In this document: one piece after another, positions 55,755-64,000 of the stretch | How positions within the stretch are numbered: the stretch's first letter is position 1 | Layout of the letters: every line of letters begins with the position of its first letter | Source: Ignavibacteria bacterium | GTDB taxonomy: Bacteria > Bacteroidota > Ignavibacteria > Tepidaquicellales > Tepidaquicellaceae | DNA: 64,000 nt | Assembly: GCA_028714695.1 (NCBI GenBank) | Contig: JAQTLX010000002.1 | Location: forward strand, 352,975 to 416,974 | Reading direction: 5' to 3' | Program-made: the position numbers and the translations under genes | Notes under the pieces: generated by a model | What the model saw: the letters and a program-made list of their open reading frames with translations, nothing else | What the model was told of the DNA's origin: nothing | The model's database searches: none

Positions 55755-57782
55755 TTAGCCGATACTAATATGTCTTCCTTTTTCGAGCATGATATCAAAT
55801 ACAAAGTGCGTAATAACGATAGCCGTAAACAGGTTAGCACCCAAACCAAATAATAACGTCAGAGCAAAACCCTGGATAGGACCTGAACCGAACTGATACA
55901 GAATCAAACCAGTGATAATACTTGTAACGTGGGAGTCGATAATAGCGGAGAATGCTTTTTTATATCCGATATCGACTGCCGTTCTGAGCGGCTTGCCGGA
56001 TGTTAATTCTTCACGTATCCTCTCAAAGATAAGTACGTTCGTATCTACAGCCATACCGAGAGTAAGCACAAGTCCTGCGATACCCGGCAGTGTGAGAGTA
56101 GCTTTGAATGATGCCATGATACCAACTACGAATAGAACGTTGATAACAAGAGCAAGGTCGGCGATGGAACCGCCTACATTATAATATGCAATCATGAACA
56201 GGGCAACAAGAATGAGTGCCACGAACGATGATGTAAGCCCTTTTTTAATTGAGTCTTCACCGAGTGACGGTCCGATAGACCTTTCTTCGGCAATTTTAAG
56301 CGGTGCTGGAAGAGCGCCCGCTTTGAGAACGATTTCAAGAAGTTTTGCTTCCTGGATGCTACCCATGCCTTCAATCTGCGAATGTCCACCGGTAATCTTT
56401 GACCTGATAACGGGAGCCGAATAGACGACGCCGTCTAGGACGATTGCGCAGCGTTTATTAATATTTGCACCCGTGATTCTTGCCCAGTCGGCAGAACCTT
56501 CAGTACTCATTGACATAGTAACGATAGGTGTATTTGTCTGCGGATCGATATTTGAGCGCGCATCTTCAATAACTTTTCCTGTAAGTTCGGCATCTTTCTT
56601 TAGGCAGTACAAAGTATAAATCTTTTCATTTCCTGCAACAAATGATCTCTGCGACCATGCGAATACTACGTCTGTTGGAATTACTGCTTTAACGTCTTCG
56701 CGTTTGAGAATGAGGTCGACTTTTTCTTTATCCTGTTCCTTAACGTACCCGTCAGCCGTACCGCTTTGTTCGTTCATTCTAACGAGATAAAAGAAGGGGA
56801 ATTTAACTTTGAATTCCTCTTCGGAAAGATTTGCCGCTGAAGTATCCTTTAAATCGTTTGTATCGGATTTCAATTTTGATGTATCCGATTTCTTAGTAGT
56901 ATCTTTCTTTTTATCTGAAGATTTTTTTTCTGAATCTTTCTTTGTTTTTGTAGTATCCTTTTTAACTTCTTTCTTTCCGGCGGATTCCTTAGTACTTGAA
57001 TCTTTGGATGAAGTCAGCGATTCTGTTTTCTTTTTAAGAGAATCAACTTTCAATTCTGCCGTATTCTTTACAGTATCGGTAACGCCTTTTCCAATAAGAA
57101 CATTGTTAATGGACTGCATTATTTTAACCGCAGATTCGGGGTCTTTAAGCAATTGGAACTGCAGAAGCGCCGTTCCCTGTAAAAGTTTTCTTACTTCCTC
57201 GGGATTACTTACGCCTGGCAATTCAACTATGATTCTTTTTCCGCCGATTTTCTGTATCTGTGGTTCAGCAACACCATACTGGTCAACTCTATTTCTGACG
57301 ATTTCAACGGCTCTGTCGATTGAATTATCGATTTCCGTGTTAAGTTTTTTCTCGACATCCTTCTCCTCATCACGGATTTCGCCGTAAAATGATTTAAGAG
57401 TCAAACCTCTTTCTTTTAATTTGACTTTTAAAAGGTCAAGAATAGGTTCATTGGATGTTTCGGGAACTGCTCTTAATTCAGTCAGGATCTGATTAAGTGT
57501 AGGATCGTCTTTTTTCTTTGAAATATCCTGTAATAACTTAACGACGTCAACGTCAAGAACAACATAAACGCCGCCTTTAAGGTCAAGACCTAACTTAATT
57601 CTTCCTTCCCTCGATTTTCTTATTTTATCCGCATTTTTAGTCGCATAATCCAGACTATCGGCACCGGTAAGACTGTGTAATTCCTTGGTCAACTGGTTAT
57701 CCTGATAAGTCGGATAAATGTAAATAAAAGCGGCAATAACAAATAGAACTGTAAGAATAATTCTAAAAAGATTCTTCTTCAA
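55755..57782 (-). CDS. secD: Protein translocase subunit SecD
   Basis: 675 residues. It has LGLDLKGGVYVVLDV after helix 1, the P1 domain with NRVDQYGVAEPQIQKIGG, and C-terminal helices with GMAVDTNVLIFERIREE. It is about 60-90 residues longer than usual because of a Lys/Ser/Thr/Asp-rich low-complexity insert (about 236-322) in the periplasmic part. The start is TTG (MKKNLFRI), which gives the normal N-terminus. The secDF pair is transcribed together. Confidence 0.96.
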   Translation of the reverse strand: MKKNLFRIILTVLFVIAAFIYIYPTYQDNQLTKELHSLTGADSLDYATKNADKIRKSREGRIKLGLDLKGGVYVVLDVDVVKLLQDISKKKDDPTLNQILTELRAVPETSNEPILDLLKVKLKERGLTLKSFYGEIRDEEKDVEKKLNTEIDNSIDRAVEIVRNRVDQYGVAEPQIQKIGGKRIIVELPGVSNPEEVRKLLQGTALLQFQLLKDPESAVKIMQSINNVLIGKGVTDTVKNTAELKVDSLKKKTESLTSSKDSSTKESAGKKEVKKDTTKTKKDSEKKSSDKKKDTTKKSDTSKLKSDTNDLKDTSAANLSEEEFKVKFPFFYLVRMNEQSGTADGYVKEQDKEKVDLILKREDVKAVIPTDVVFAWSQRSFVAGNEKIYTLYCLKKDAELTGKVIEDARSNIDPQTNTPIVTMSMSTEGSADWARITGANINKRCAIVLDGVVYSAPVIRSKITGGHSQIEGMGSIQEAKLLEIVLKAGALPAPLKIAEERSIGPSLGEDSIKKGLTSSFVALILVALFMIAYYNVGGSIADLALVINVLFVVGIMASFKATLTLPGIAGLVLTLGMAVDTNVLIFERIREELTSGKPLRTAVDIGYKKAFSAIIDSHVTSIITGLILYQFGSGPIQGFALTLLFGLGANLFTAIVITHFVFDIMLEKGRHISIG

Positions 57783-57985
57783 AATTTATCTCCGGCTTAA
57801 AATTTCCTTAATATTAATCAAAAATGTGCAAACCGAAAAATAATTTTAATTAAAAGCAAAGTCAATGAAGAATGGCGGGAATGTATTGTTCTTATGGCAC
57901 TTGCGGGTATATCCGGGGATGAAAAAACATATCTTTAGTGTATAAGATGATAATAAGAGTTACGAACGACGGAGTAGAAGAGAAA

Positions 57986-58672
57986 TTACCGCATACCCCT
58001 GCCTGAAAATCTGCAATATTCGAAATAATCACATACCTTTGGAGTCTTACAGTGATCTCCTATTGGAATTTCGGGTATAGTTTTCCGCTTTATAACATTT
58101 TTAAGTTTTAAAAGTCTATCTTCAACATGTTCCTGCAAAAAAATAATACGTTCTCTTGCTGAAACTACATTATAATCGAGGTGCATATTATTATTATCGT
58201 CAAGTGAGGTTTTATATTTTATGGTAAGATAATCGTCAATCCTGATTCTGCAGCGTGTTATCACAAAATACTGTAATGCACCAGTCAGAGTAATATGGTC
58301 ATCCGGATCAAGAACATCCCATATTCCATAGGCTTTCCAGTAACCATGCTCTCTATTAAGAACGTCAACTATACAGAAAATATCTTCATATTTGAAACAG
58401 GCATTATAAATTGTTTTATGTTTGCCTGCCAAAAGATTTTTTGTAAGTTCAAATGATTCATCACAGCTTCCTGTCACATCGACTCCGGCAAATACTCCCT
58501 TCGGAAATAAATGTTTTGTAAGTTGTGCAATTGTATATCTCCGGTTAATTCCAGGGGCAGAATTTTTTACAGTAGAATCTCTTAATTCAGGATAATTTGC
58601 ATGCAGGAAAAGAGATTTTTCACATTGTGTTCCCCTTAGAAAAGAAGCCGTTGAGAATATTTCAAACCCCAT
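57986..58672 (-). CDS. Cas4/RecB-like protein (DUF2779-type) with degenerate active site
   Basis: 228 residues. The pattern ASFLRGTQCEKSLFL near the N-terminus and ALQYFVI in the middle match the RecB/Cas4 nuclease fold of DUF2779 proteins. The four iron-sulfur Cys are present: C17, C208, C214 and C220. The catalytic Asp D103 is kept (CIVDVLNR), but the E-x-K motif that should follow is GIW (116-118), so nuclease activity is probably lost. It may bind DNA or a Fe-S cluster without cutting. No CRISPR or cas gene is nearby. AAGGAGA precedes the ATG. Confidence 0.75.
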   Translation of the reverse strand: MGFEIFSTASFLRGTQCEKSLFLHANYPELRDSTVKNSAPGINRRYTIAQLTKHLFPKGVFAGVDVTGSCDESFELTKNLLAGKHKTIYNACFKYEDIFCIVDVLNREHGYWKAYGIWDVLDPDDHITLTGALQYFVITRCRIRIDDYLTIKYKTSLDDNNNMHLDYNVVSARERIIFLQEHVEDRLLKLKNVIKRKTIPEIPIGDHCKTPKVCDYFEYCRFSGRGMR

Positions 58673-58945
58673 AGTGTCTCCTTAACTAAATCCCTTATGC
58701 AATATTAGTATCAAGTTGAAAAAAAAACAAGGAAGAAAAGAGAATCAAGAATTAAGAACCAAGAATGCAGGAGTTAGAATATGGACTGCTTTTTAAAAAA
58801 GTAAAAACATTATGGAACTAAAAATTTTTAATTTTTAATAGTAATTTTGATTTTTAAATTTTGATTACTAAAATTATGATTTTATATTTTGAATTATTAA
58901 ATAAATACAGGGATAATTTCGCGGGAAATAAAACTTGTAAGTTAG
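58673..58945. repeat. Spacer with six-unit GAATCAA-type heptamer array
   Basis: Units GAATCAA, GAATTAA, GAACCAA, GAATGCA, GGAGTTA and GAATATG at 58742-58783. The rest is AT-rich, and no gene is seen. Confidence 0.7.
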
Positions 58946-59019
58946 TACGCCCGAGTGGATTCGAACCACTGACCCACAGCTTAGAAGGCTGTTGCTCTAT
59001 CCGACTGAGCTACGGGCGC
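58946..59019 (-). tRNA. tRNA-Arg (anticodon TCT)
   Basis: 74 bases on the minus strand. It has the acceptor GCGCCCG / CGGGCGT (G1-U72 wobble), D-arm GCTCAGTCGGATAGAGC, anticodon arm CAGCCTTCTAAGCTG with TCT, and T-arm GTGGTTCGAATCCAC; discriminator A, no encoded CCA. It reads AGA codons, which are common in this AT-rich genome. Confidence 0.95.
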
Positions 59020-59154
59020 ATACTAAAGAATTGCAAAATAGCAAAGTTACGTCTAACATTCAAACCAAAATTTAAATCTCGATACAATTTTACGGAATAA
59101 TAACTGAATATTGAACTAAATGGGTTCAATAATGTTATATTGATAAACAATAAA

Positions 59155-61254
59155 ATGAAAACAACGATAACATTTTTTATTTTGCTATTTTTAATTTCAA
59201 CAAATCTCAATGCTCAAAACTGGACTTGGCAGAATCCATTACCTAATTCAAATCAATTATATACATCTTATTTCTTTGATGCGAATACCGGATTCTTCGG
59301 CGGGGACTTTGGAACATTATTAAAAACTACAAACGGCGGAATTAACATCAGCGTAATTTCTACAGGAAATAATTATAATGTAAACTCAATTACTTTCTTA
59401 AATTCTGCAACCGGATATATGGCATGCGGCTTTAACGAAAAAGTTATAATGAAAACGACGAACGGAGGCAGTAACTGGGTTGTTACGAATTTCGGGGCAC
59501 CATATTCTTTAAGTGATGTTAAGTTCATCAATGCCAACAGCGGCATCGCAATTTCATCATATCAAACTATATTTTACACAACGAACGGCGGAGCAAACTG
59601 GACAGGAGTAAACGGCGCAGCGCTGGGTTTGTATTCGGTGGAATATGTCACGCCGACACTTGCTTATATTGTATCTTCGGGCGGTACTCTTCAAAAATCC
59701 ACTAACGGCGGTATAAACTGGTCATCGCAAGTGATTACGGCGCCCGGGGCATCATTGTATGATATTAATTTTACAGATTCATTAAAGGGGTATATTTGCG
59801 GTTCAAGCAGTATCGTATTAAAAACAACCAATGGCGGAGTTAATTGGACGAATACAAATGCGCCCGGATCATACTCGTTTAAATCAATTTCATTTGTCGA
59901 TTCATCAACCGGCGGAGCAGTTACAGATGACGGAAAATTTCTGAAAACTACCAACGGAGGAACAAATTGGACTATTAGTTCACCTCCTCCCGCAAACTAT
60001 AACGGTTTAAATGCAATAAAATATTTACCTGCCGGTGTCATATATTTATCAGGTCTTTACGGAAACAACATGAAATCTACGGACGGCGGCGCGTCATGGA
60101 CGAGCCTTGTCACAGGTGAAAACACGTACATTTTCAGTTCATATTTCATGAATGTTAATACGGGATTTGCCTCCTTGACCGGCGGCTCGATGCTGAAAAC
60201 TACAAACGGCGGATTGAATTGGACTTCGCAGTTAACTCCTGCGGCAGGAAATAATATCGTTGGGGTTAATTTTGTTGACGCCAATACAGGGTATGCTGTA
60301 CCCATATTCGCAACGGACGAATATTTAAAAACAACTAATGCAGGTACAAACTGGTTTATCGTTAATCCGGGTATAAACAGTGCCTTTGCGGATATGAAGT
60401 TTGTGAATGCAAATACAGGATTATTGATATCACAAAGCAATACATACAGGACTACTAATGCCGGAATTAACTGGGCGTTCATCGATTCCGTCAGTACCAC
60501 GCTTGTGAGAATGGATTTTGTAAACTCATCTACAGGATACGTTTCAACATATAATTCTCCGAATACATATTTCAGAAAAACAACAAACGGGGGTGCGAAC
60601 TGGGTTTTGCTTCCAGGGAACATACAAAACACTTTTATATCGGTATATAAATTTATTGATGCAAACACAGGTTATGCTGCGGGAACAAATATGTATAAGA
60701 CAACCGACGGCGGTATTTCATGGGTTTCAGGCGGCGCTACAGGTGTGACTGCCCAGTCAATGCATATTTTTGATGCGAACACAATCCTCGTTGGAGGAGT
60801 ATTCGGTTATTTAAAGAAATCAACTGACGGGGGAACAACATTTACGAACATTCCTTTTATTTCAAACAACGGCATCACAACGATGAGTTTTGTGAATGCC
60901 ATGACAGGCTGGCTGATGGGAGAGGGAGGAATGATAATAAGAACAGATGATATTTTAACAAACAGTACTGTTACCGAAACACAAATTCCAAAGGAATATT
61001 TGTTGTCTCAAAATTATCCTAATCCATTTAATCCGACAACAAAGATTTCATTTGAAATACCGAAAAGCGGATTGGTATCGTTGAAGATATATGATGTACT
61101 CGGCAGGGAAGTTGCGGCGGTAATAAATGAATACAGGCAGGCAGGGAAGTACACATTAGATTTCGATGCAGCCGGATTTTCGAGCGGAATTTATTTCTAC
61201 AGACTGAGTACGAACGGATTCAGCGACATAAAGAAGATGTTACTTATAAAATGA
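59155..61254 (+). CDS. Large secreted YCF48-type repeat protein with T9SS sorting domain
   Basis: About 699 residues. A signal peptide (MKTTITFFILLFLISTNLNAQ) is followed by more than a dozen YCF48/BNR-like units with KTTNGG(I/A/V)NW and F-x-N-xNTG repeats, probably one or two beta-propellers. The last about 80 residues are a type IX sorting domain (SQNYPNPFNPTTKISFEIP, ending KKMLLIK). An in-frame TTG at 59140 exists, but ATG 59155 starts the signal peptide. It is related to 31715, which lacks the sorting domain, and to the remnant at 26316. Confidence 0.88.
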   Translation: MKTTITFFILLFLISTNLNAQNWTWQNPLPNSNQLYTSYFFDANTGFFGGDFGTLLKTTNGGINISVISTGNNYNVNSITFLNSATGYMACGFNEKVIMKTTNGGSNWVVTNFGAPYSLSDVKFINANSGIAISSYQTIFYTTNGGANWTGVNGAALGLYSVEYVTPTLAYIVSSGGTLQKSTNGGINWSSQVITAPGASLYDINFTDSLKGYICGSSSIVLKTTNGGVNWTNTNAPGSYSFKSISFVDSSTGGAVTDDGKFLKTTNGGTNWTISSPPPANYNGLNAIKYLPAGVIYLSGLYGNNMKSTDGGASWTSLVTGENTYIFSSYFMNVNTGFASLTGGSMLKTTNGGLNWTSQLTPAAGNNIVGVNFVDANTGYAVPIFATDEYLKTTNAGTNWFIVNPGINSAFADMKFVNANTGLLISQSNTYRTTNAGINWAFIDSVSTTLVRMDFVNSSTGYVSTYNSPNTYFRKTTNGGANWVLLPGNIQNTFISVYKFIDANTGYAAGTNMYKTTDGGISWVSGGATGVTAQSMHIFDANTILVGGVFGYLKKSTDGGTTFTNIPFISNNGITTMSFVNAMTGWLMGEGGMIIRTDDILTNSTVTETQIPKEYLLSQNYPNPFNPTTKISFEIPKSGLVSLKIYDVLGREVAAVINEYRQAGKYTLDFDAAGFSSGIYFYRLSTNGFSDIKKMLLIK

Positions 61255-61258
61255 TAAT

Positions 61259-61284
61259 TCATCCGCCGTAATTTTGGCGGATGA
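61259..61284. terminator. Hairpin after the YCF48/T9SS gene
   Basis: A 9-bp stem TCATCCGCC / GGCGGATGA with an 8-base loop, directly after the stop. It has no T run, so it probably works with the next terminator. Confidence 0.6.
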
Positions 61285-61310
61285 TGCTGAAAATAAATAT
61301 ATTCAATAAA

Positions 61311-61345
61311 AAAAACAAAAGCCCTGATTAAGGGCTTTTGTTTTT
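61311..61345. terminator. Bidirectional rho-independent terminator
   Basis: A perfect 15-bp stem (AAAAACAAAAGCCCT / AGGGCTTTTGTTTTT) with a GATTA loop. It stops the plus-strand T9SS gene and the minus-strand operon that ends at 61365. Confidence 0.93.
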
Positions 61346-61364
61346 ATATTCTTTGTTTGATTTG

Positions 61365-62078
61365 TCACATTTTAAAGAACGGGTTATTCAGTCTTTCATC
61401 GAGGGTTCTTTTATATGCTTCTCTTTTTTCAGGAACATTATCCATAAGATATGTATAATACATTTTGAAATATTCCTGTTCGGCATTTTTATCCTTGAAC
61501 CTGCTAAGTTTCGGCTGAATGGCATATTCATCGGCCAGGGGTTCGATAACATAATATTCGAGCGCGCGTATTCTGTCGTCCGGCTGATATGTATTAACGG
61601 CGCCGCAACTGTCGCACTTGATATTTACAGCCATGAATGAATAAATATTAATCGGAAGTTCGGCGGCGCACTGCGTACAGCGGTGTATTTTCTTCTCGTC
61701 GATGTGTTTTTTTACGTTATCGAGAATTTTCCTGGCTGCTCGGGCAAAGAGGTTAACTTCGAATTTTATAAAATCGGTTTCCATCCAGCCGCGGAAAATT
61801 TCCATCTTGTTACGCTGTCCATTAATTTGAGTGAAAAGACCGGCTTTCGATATTTCGTCCTGCATTTTATACCAGCCTTCTTCGGCTTTTTTATATAATT
61901 GTTCGACTGTCTGGTTATGAAGCGCTGTTTTAATATTGATTATAATAACATTGTCATACTGAAGGTTTTCGATAACTTCATTCAGGGGTTCTTCCGCCTG
62001 TTTTAGTATTTCGAAATACCGTTCTTTAAGTTTACCGAGATAATTATCCCAGCGGTTTATTAATTCTTCGGCTGACAT
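61365..62078 (-). CDS. Zinc-ribbon protein of unknown function, third gene of operon
   Basis: 237 residues, helical N-terminal half (LINRWDNYLGKLKERYFEIL), then a four-Cys zinc ribbon (HRCTQCAAELPI ... IKCDSCGAVNTYQPD) near residues 135-168 and a helical C-terminus. I do not recognise a family. It follows 62084 by 5 bases on the same strand, and all three genes at 61365-63214 probably form one operon. Confidence 0.75.
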   Translation of the reverse strand: MSAEELINRWDNYLGKLKERYFEILKQAEEPLNEVIENLQYDNVIIINIKTALHNQTVEQLYKKAEEGWYKMQDEISKAGLFTQINGQRNKMEIFRGWMETDFIKFEVNLFARAARKILDNVKKHIDEKKIHRCTQCAAELPINIYSFMAVNIKCDSCGAVNTYQPDDRIRALEYYVIEPLADEYAIQPKLSRFKDKNAEQEYFKMYYTYLMDNVPEKREAYKRTLDERLNNPFFKM

Positions 62079-62083
62079 TTTTA

Positions 62084-62599
62084 TCAGGTTTTAATTTCAA
62101 AAAGTTTGCTGCCGCAAAAGAGGCAGTTATCGTACTGCATTACCTCGAGTCTCGGCGCACCGCAGTTTTTGCAGGTCATGGTTTTTTGTTTTTCCTTTTG
62201 AAGTCCCGAAGAATATTTCTGTGTTCCTGTTTGTGCGTTTTTGAAAATATCACCGAGTCCCGCAAAGGGTTTAATTTTAATGTAGTACTCCTTTACTTTC
62301 GCATCGAGATCGAAATTATTCACTGATGCTGAGAGTTCGGGAGAAACGGCAGACTGCATTTTATATTTTTCCAGTATTCTTTCATAGACTCGTCTGAGTT
62401 CAATAGGGAATGCGCCGCGTACAATTTTCATTTCGGAGTTCAGAAGATAATTCCTGTCGTCGGTACTGAGGGGAGTGATACCGTATTCTGAAAGTGTTTT
62501 ATTCCAGTTCTCATCTCCGCCTTTTTCCGAATGCCATGCGTTCCGGAAAGCATTGTCAATTTCAGTGTTGAAATCTTTAACAAGGTTGTTTTCACTCAT
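62084..62599 (-). CDS. Zinc-ribbon protein of unknown function, second gene of operon
   Basis: 171 residues with a helical body and a C-terminal zinc ribbon (TCKNCGAPRLEV ... NCLFCGSKLFE). I do not recognise a family. The position between a DUF6620-like gene and another zinc-ribbon gene suggests a shared pathway. ATG start; AGTATA spacing shows no strong Shine-Dalgarno. Confidence 0.75.
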   Translation of the reverse strand: MSENNLVKDFNTEIDNAFRNAWHSEKGGDENWNKTLSEYGITPLSTDDRNYLLNSEMKIVRGAFPIELRRVYERILEKYKMQSAVSPELSASVNNFDLDAKVKEYYIKIKPFAGLGDIFKNAQTGTQKYSSGLQKEKQKTMTCKNCGAPRLEVMQYDNCLFCGSKLFEIKT

Positions 62600-62695
62600 A
62601 TGCTAAAATTAAATTGCGAACAAGATATACTTCGTCCGGGAATTGACATTCCGAACAAAAGTGAAAAACGTATTTTGCAGAACAAACAAATAATA

Positions 62696-63214
62696 TCAGA
62701 AAGTGATATCGGAATTAGCATCACCGCCGGACATGCTTTCGTATTTTGCTTTGTATTCATTCATCAACTGCTGCATTTTCATAGCGTATGAAAAGTCTGT
62801 CATCATTTTACCGTTCCAGTAAGCGCTGATATTAGAATAATCCGCAACTGTCAGTCCGAAATCCTTAAGAATATCCTGAGCATCGCGTCCCTGTTTACCG
62901 AGTACATCCTGGGCGACCATTGCTTCTATCCATTTTTCGAAGGGGTATGAATCCGCAGATAACTGCGAGCCGCTCCCGAGATTTCCCGAAGCGGATTTAT
63001 TGAATGCCGCACCGTATATTTTTGAAATTGTGAATGTTGTATCGTTGCGCATTCTTGTAAGCCATTCATTATTAGCGCGGTCCCACTTCGGCATATCACA
63101 GCCGATTGTTTTGATTGCTTCTTCAAGTGCAGTGCCTGATACGACAGCAGCATTGACGTCAGCCCACTGTTCGAGTGTGATGCCTTCGAAAGGTTCCAAT
63201 AAAGGATTTCCCAT
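62696..63214 (-). CDS. DUF6620-like protein, first gene of operon
   Basis: 172 residues, mostly helical, without a signal peptide. The opening GNPLLEPFEGITLEQWADVNAAV and the YWNGKM segment resemble DUF6620-type proteins of unknown function, a family call made from memory with moderate trust. A Gly/Ser linker (GNLGSGSQLS) sits mid-protein. It is followed 96 bases later by the zinc-ribbon gene 62084. Confidence 0.6.
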   Translation of the reverse strand: MGNPLLEPFEGITLEQWADVNAAVVSGTALEEAIKTIGCDMPKWDRANNEWLTRMRNDTTFTISKIYGAAFNKSASGNLGSGSQLSADSYPFEKWIEAMVAQDVLGKQGRDAQDILKDFGLTVADYSNISAYWNGKMMTDFSYAMKMQQLMNEYKAKYESMSGGDANSDITF

Positions 63215-63441
63215 AATATGTATTTTTGGTTATTAAAAAGAAAATTGTACGATCTGCAAATATCGTAAAACTGTATTACAATATTTCAGATAAATAGACT
63301 ACAGATATTCCTCCAAAATAATCCGTCTTGGAAAAGAAAATAATAAAAGCGCTTTTAAATTGCAAATAAATCCGTCTTTACAAAATACAATTAAGGATGT
63401 AAGTTTTAGATAACAACAGAACAGCAAATTTAGTTATTAAG

Positions 63442-63473
63442 AAAAATCCCGTATTAATTGATACGGGATTTTT
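63442..63473. terminator. Rho-independent terminator after the RND pump gene
   Basis: A perfect 13-bp stem AAAAATCCCGTAT / ATACGGGATTTTT with a TAATTG loop. The rest of 63215-63441 shows no other feature. Confidence 0.9.
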
Positions 63474-63477
63474 ATCA

Positions 63478-63999
63478 TTAAAGATTTTCGAGTTCGTTAT
63501 TCGTTATGGATTGATGGTGGAATTTTTCTTCGAAGACAGTATAGAGTACAGGAACCAGGAAAAGCGTAAGAAATGTCGATGCTGAAAGTCCGCCAATAAC
63601 CGCGATTGCCAGAGGAGCCTGAGATGATTCACCGCCGATGCCGACAGCCATCGGAATAAGTCCGAGTACTGTTGCAAGAGTCGTCATAAGAATCGGGCGT
63701 AGTCTTGTTTTTCCGCCCCTCGTAACGGCATCATGCAATTCAACGCCTCTTTTCCTTAATCTGTTCATATAATCTATAAGAAGAATACCGTTGGAAACAA
63801 CAATACCTACCATAACTATCACTCCTTCGAATGAAGTAACGGATAAAGTTGTATTTGTGATGAAGAGCAGCCAAATGACACCAACGAATCCCAATGGTAC
63901 GGTGAACATGATTATCAACGGGTCAATGAGCGACTGAAACTGCGAAGCCATAATCATATATACGAGTATGATAGCAAGACCGAGAGCGAGGAACAAAGA
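63478..63999 (-). CDS. RND efflux transporter, C-terminal part, 5' end outside window
   Basis: About 174 residues of the C-terminus of an AcrB/MdtC-type inner-membrane pump. The frame is open to the window edge. It has transmembrane helices with LVYMIMASQFQSLIDPLIIM, MVGIVVSNGILLIDY and the family segment RLRPILMTTLATVLGLIPMA, ending ALYTVF-like. The pump exports drugs or metals using the proton gradient; which group (HAE1 or CusA type) cannot be told from this part. Confidence 0.93.
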   Translation of the reverse strand, partial: SLFLALGLAIILVYMIMASQFQSLIDPLIIMFTVPLGFVGVIWLLFITNTTLSVTSFEGVIVMVGIVVSNGILLIDYMNRLRKRGVELHDAVTRGGKTRLRPILMTTLATVLGLIPMAVGIGGESSQAPLAIAVIGGLSASTFLTLFLVPVLYTVFEEKFHHQSITNNELENL

Positions 64000-64000
64000 A

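Noticed and set aside
57890-57910. ATGGCACTTGCGG as a sigma-54 promoter
   Set aside because: The GG and GC are too close (4 bases, not 10) and no plus-strand gene follows.

Overview
The window looks like chromosomal DNA of a member of the Fibrobacterota-Chlorobiota-Bacteroidota (FCB) group, most likely Ignavibacteriota or a close relative. The main evidence is three secreted proteins ending in a type IX secretion sorting domain with the SQNYPNPFNP motif typical of that lineage (10531, 38376, 59155). Supporting evidence is the Bacteroidota-style Cys/OMP repertoire, frequent TTG/GTG starts and AT-rich intergenic DNA. This is inference from motifs, not a phylogeny.

Bases 1-17909 are mostly housekeeping: a partial GatB/YqeY protein, CvpA, mutS2, an NtrC-type regulator without the GAFTGA loop, a deoxynucleoside kinase, the minus-strand ffh-rpsP-khpA-rimM-trmD-rplS cluster, a YitT protein, a T9SS cargo protein behind a textbook sigma-54 promoter, lepB, lepA, a histone H1-like gene, sdhC/sdhD without sdhA/B, and hisC. 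Housekeeping returns at 50707-57782 (mnmA, purA, a STAS gene overlapping secF, secF, secD) and is followed by a degenerate Cas4-like protein, tRNA-Arg(TCT), a YCF48/T9SS protein, a three-gene zinc-ribbon operon and the end of an RND efflux pump.

Bases 17914-38263 are an accessory zone of mostly single plus-strand genes of poorly known function (secreted proteins, hydrolases, a divergent deformylase, YiiX and L,D-transpeptidase envelope enzymes, TPR, DUF3795 and methyltransferase proteins). The spacers hold arrays of 7-bp tandem repeats, several starting on or just after a stop codon and two supplying the last codons of the gene. The zone also has REP-like palindromes, a 59-bp direct repeat around a YCF48 gene, a truncated copy of that gene, a frameshifted gene and a six-copy AATGATACCT cluster. 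Inside it lies an AT-rich block (22695-25957): an ABC-type ATPase with a TOPRIM-like C-terminus, a single-pass membrane protein and a NucS-like nuclease. Together these are a candidate, apparently undescribed anti-phage module, bracketed by two diverged 80-bp direct repeats.

Bases 40569-50545 are mostly envelope and stress functions: lipoprotein and beta-barrel genes, an MFS exporter, and a compact ECF-sigma locus at 45002-49596. That locus runs sigma factor, secreted protein with 13 Cys and 12 Met in about 80 residues, zinc-binding anti-sigma factor, Spy/CnrX-like periplasmic protein and large outer-membrane receptor-like barrel, and suggests an envelope metal or redox sensing system. The ATPase/nuclease block, the ECF/Cys-Met locus and the heptamer repeat family are the three most interesting parts of the window.
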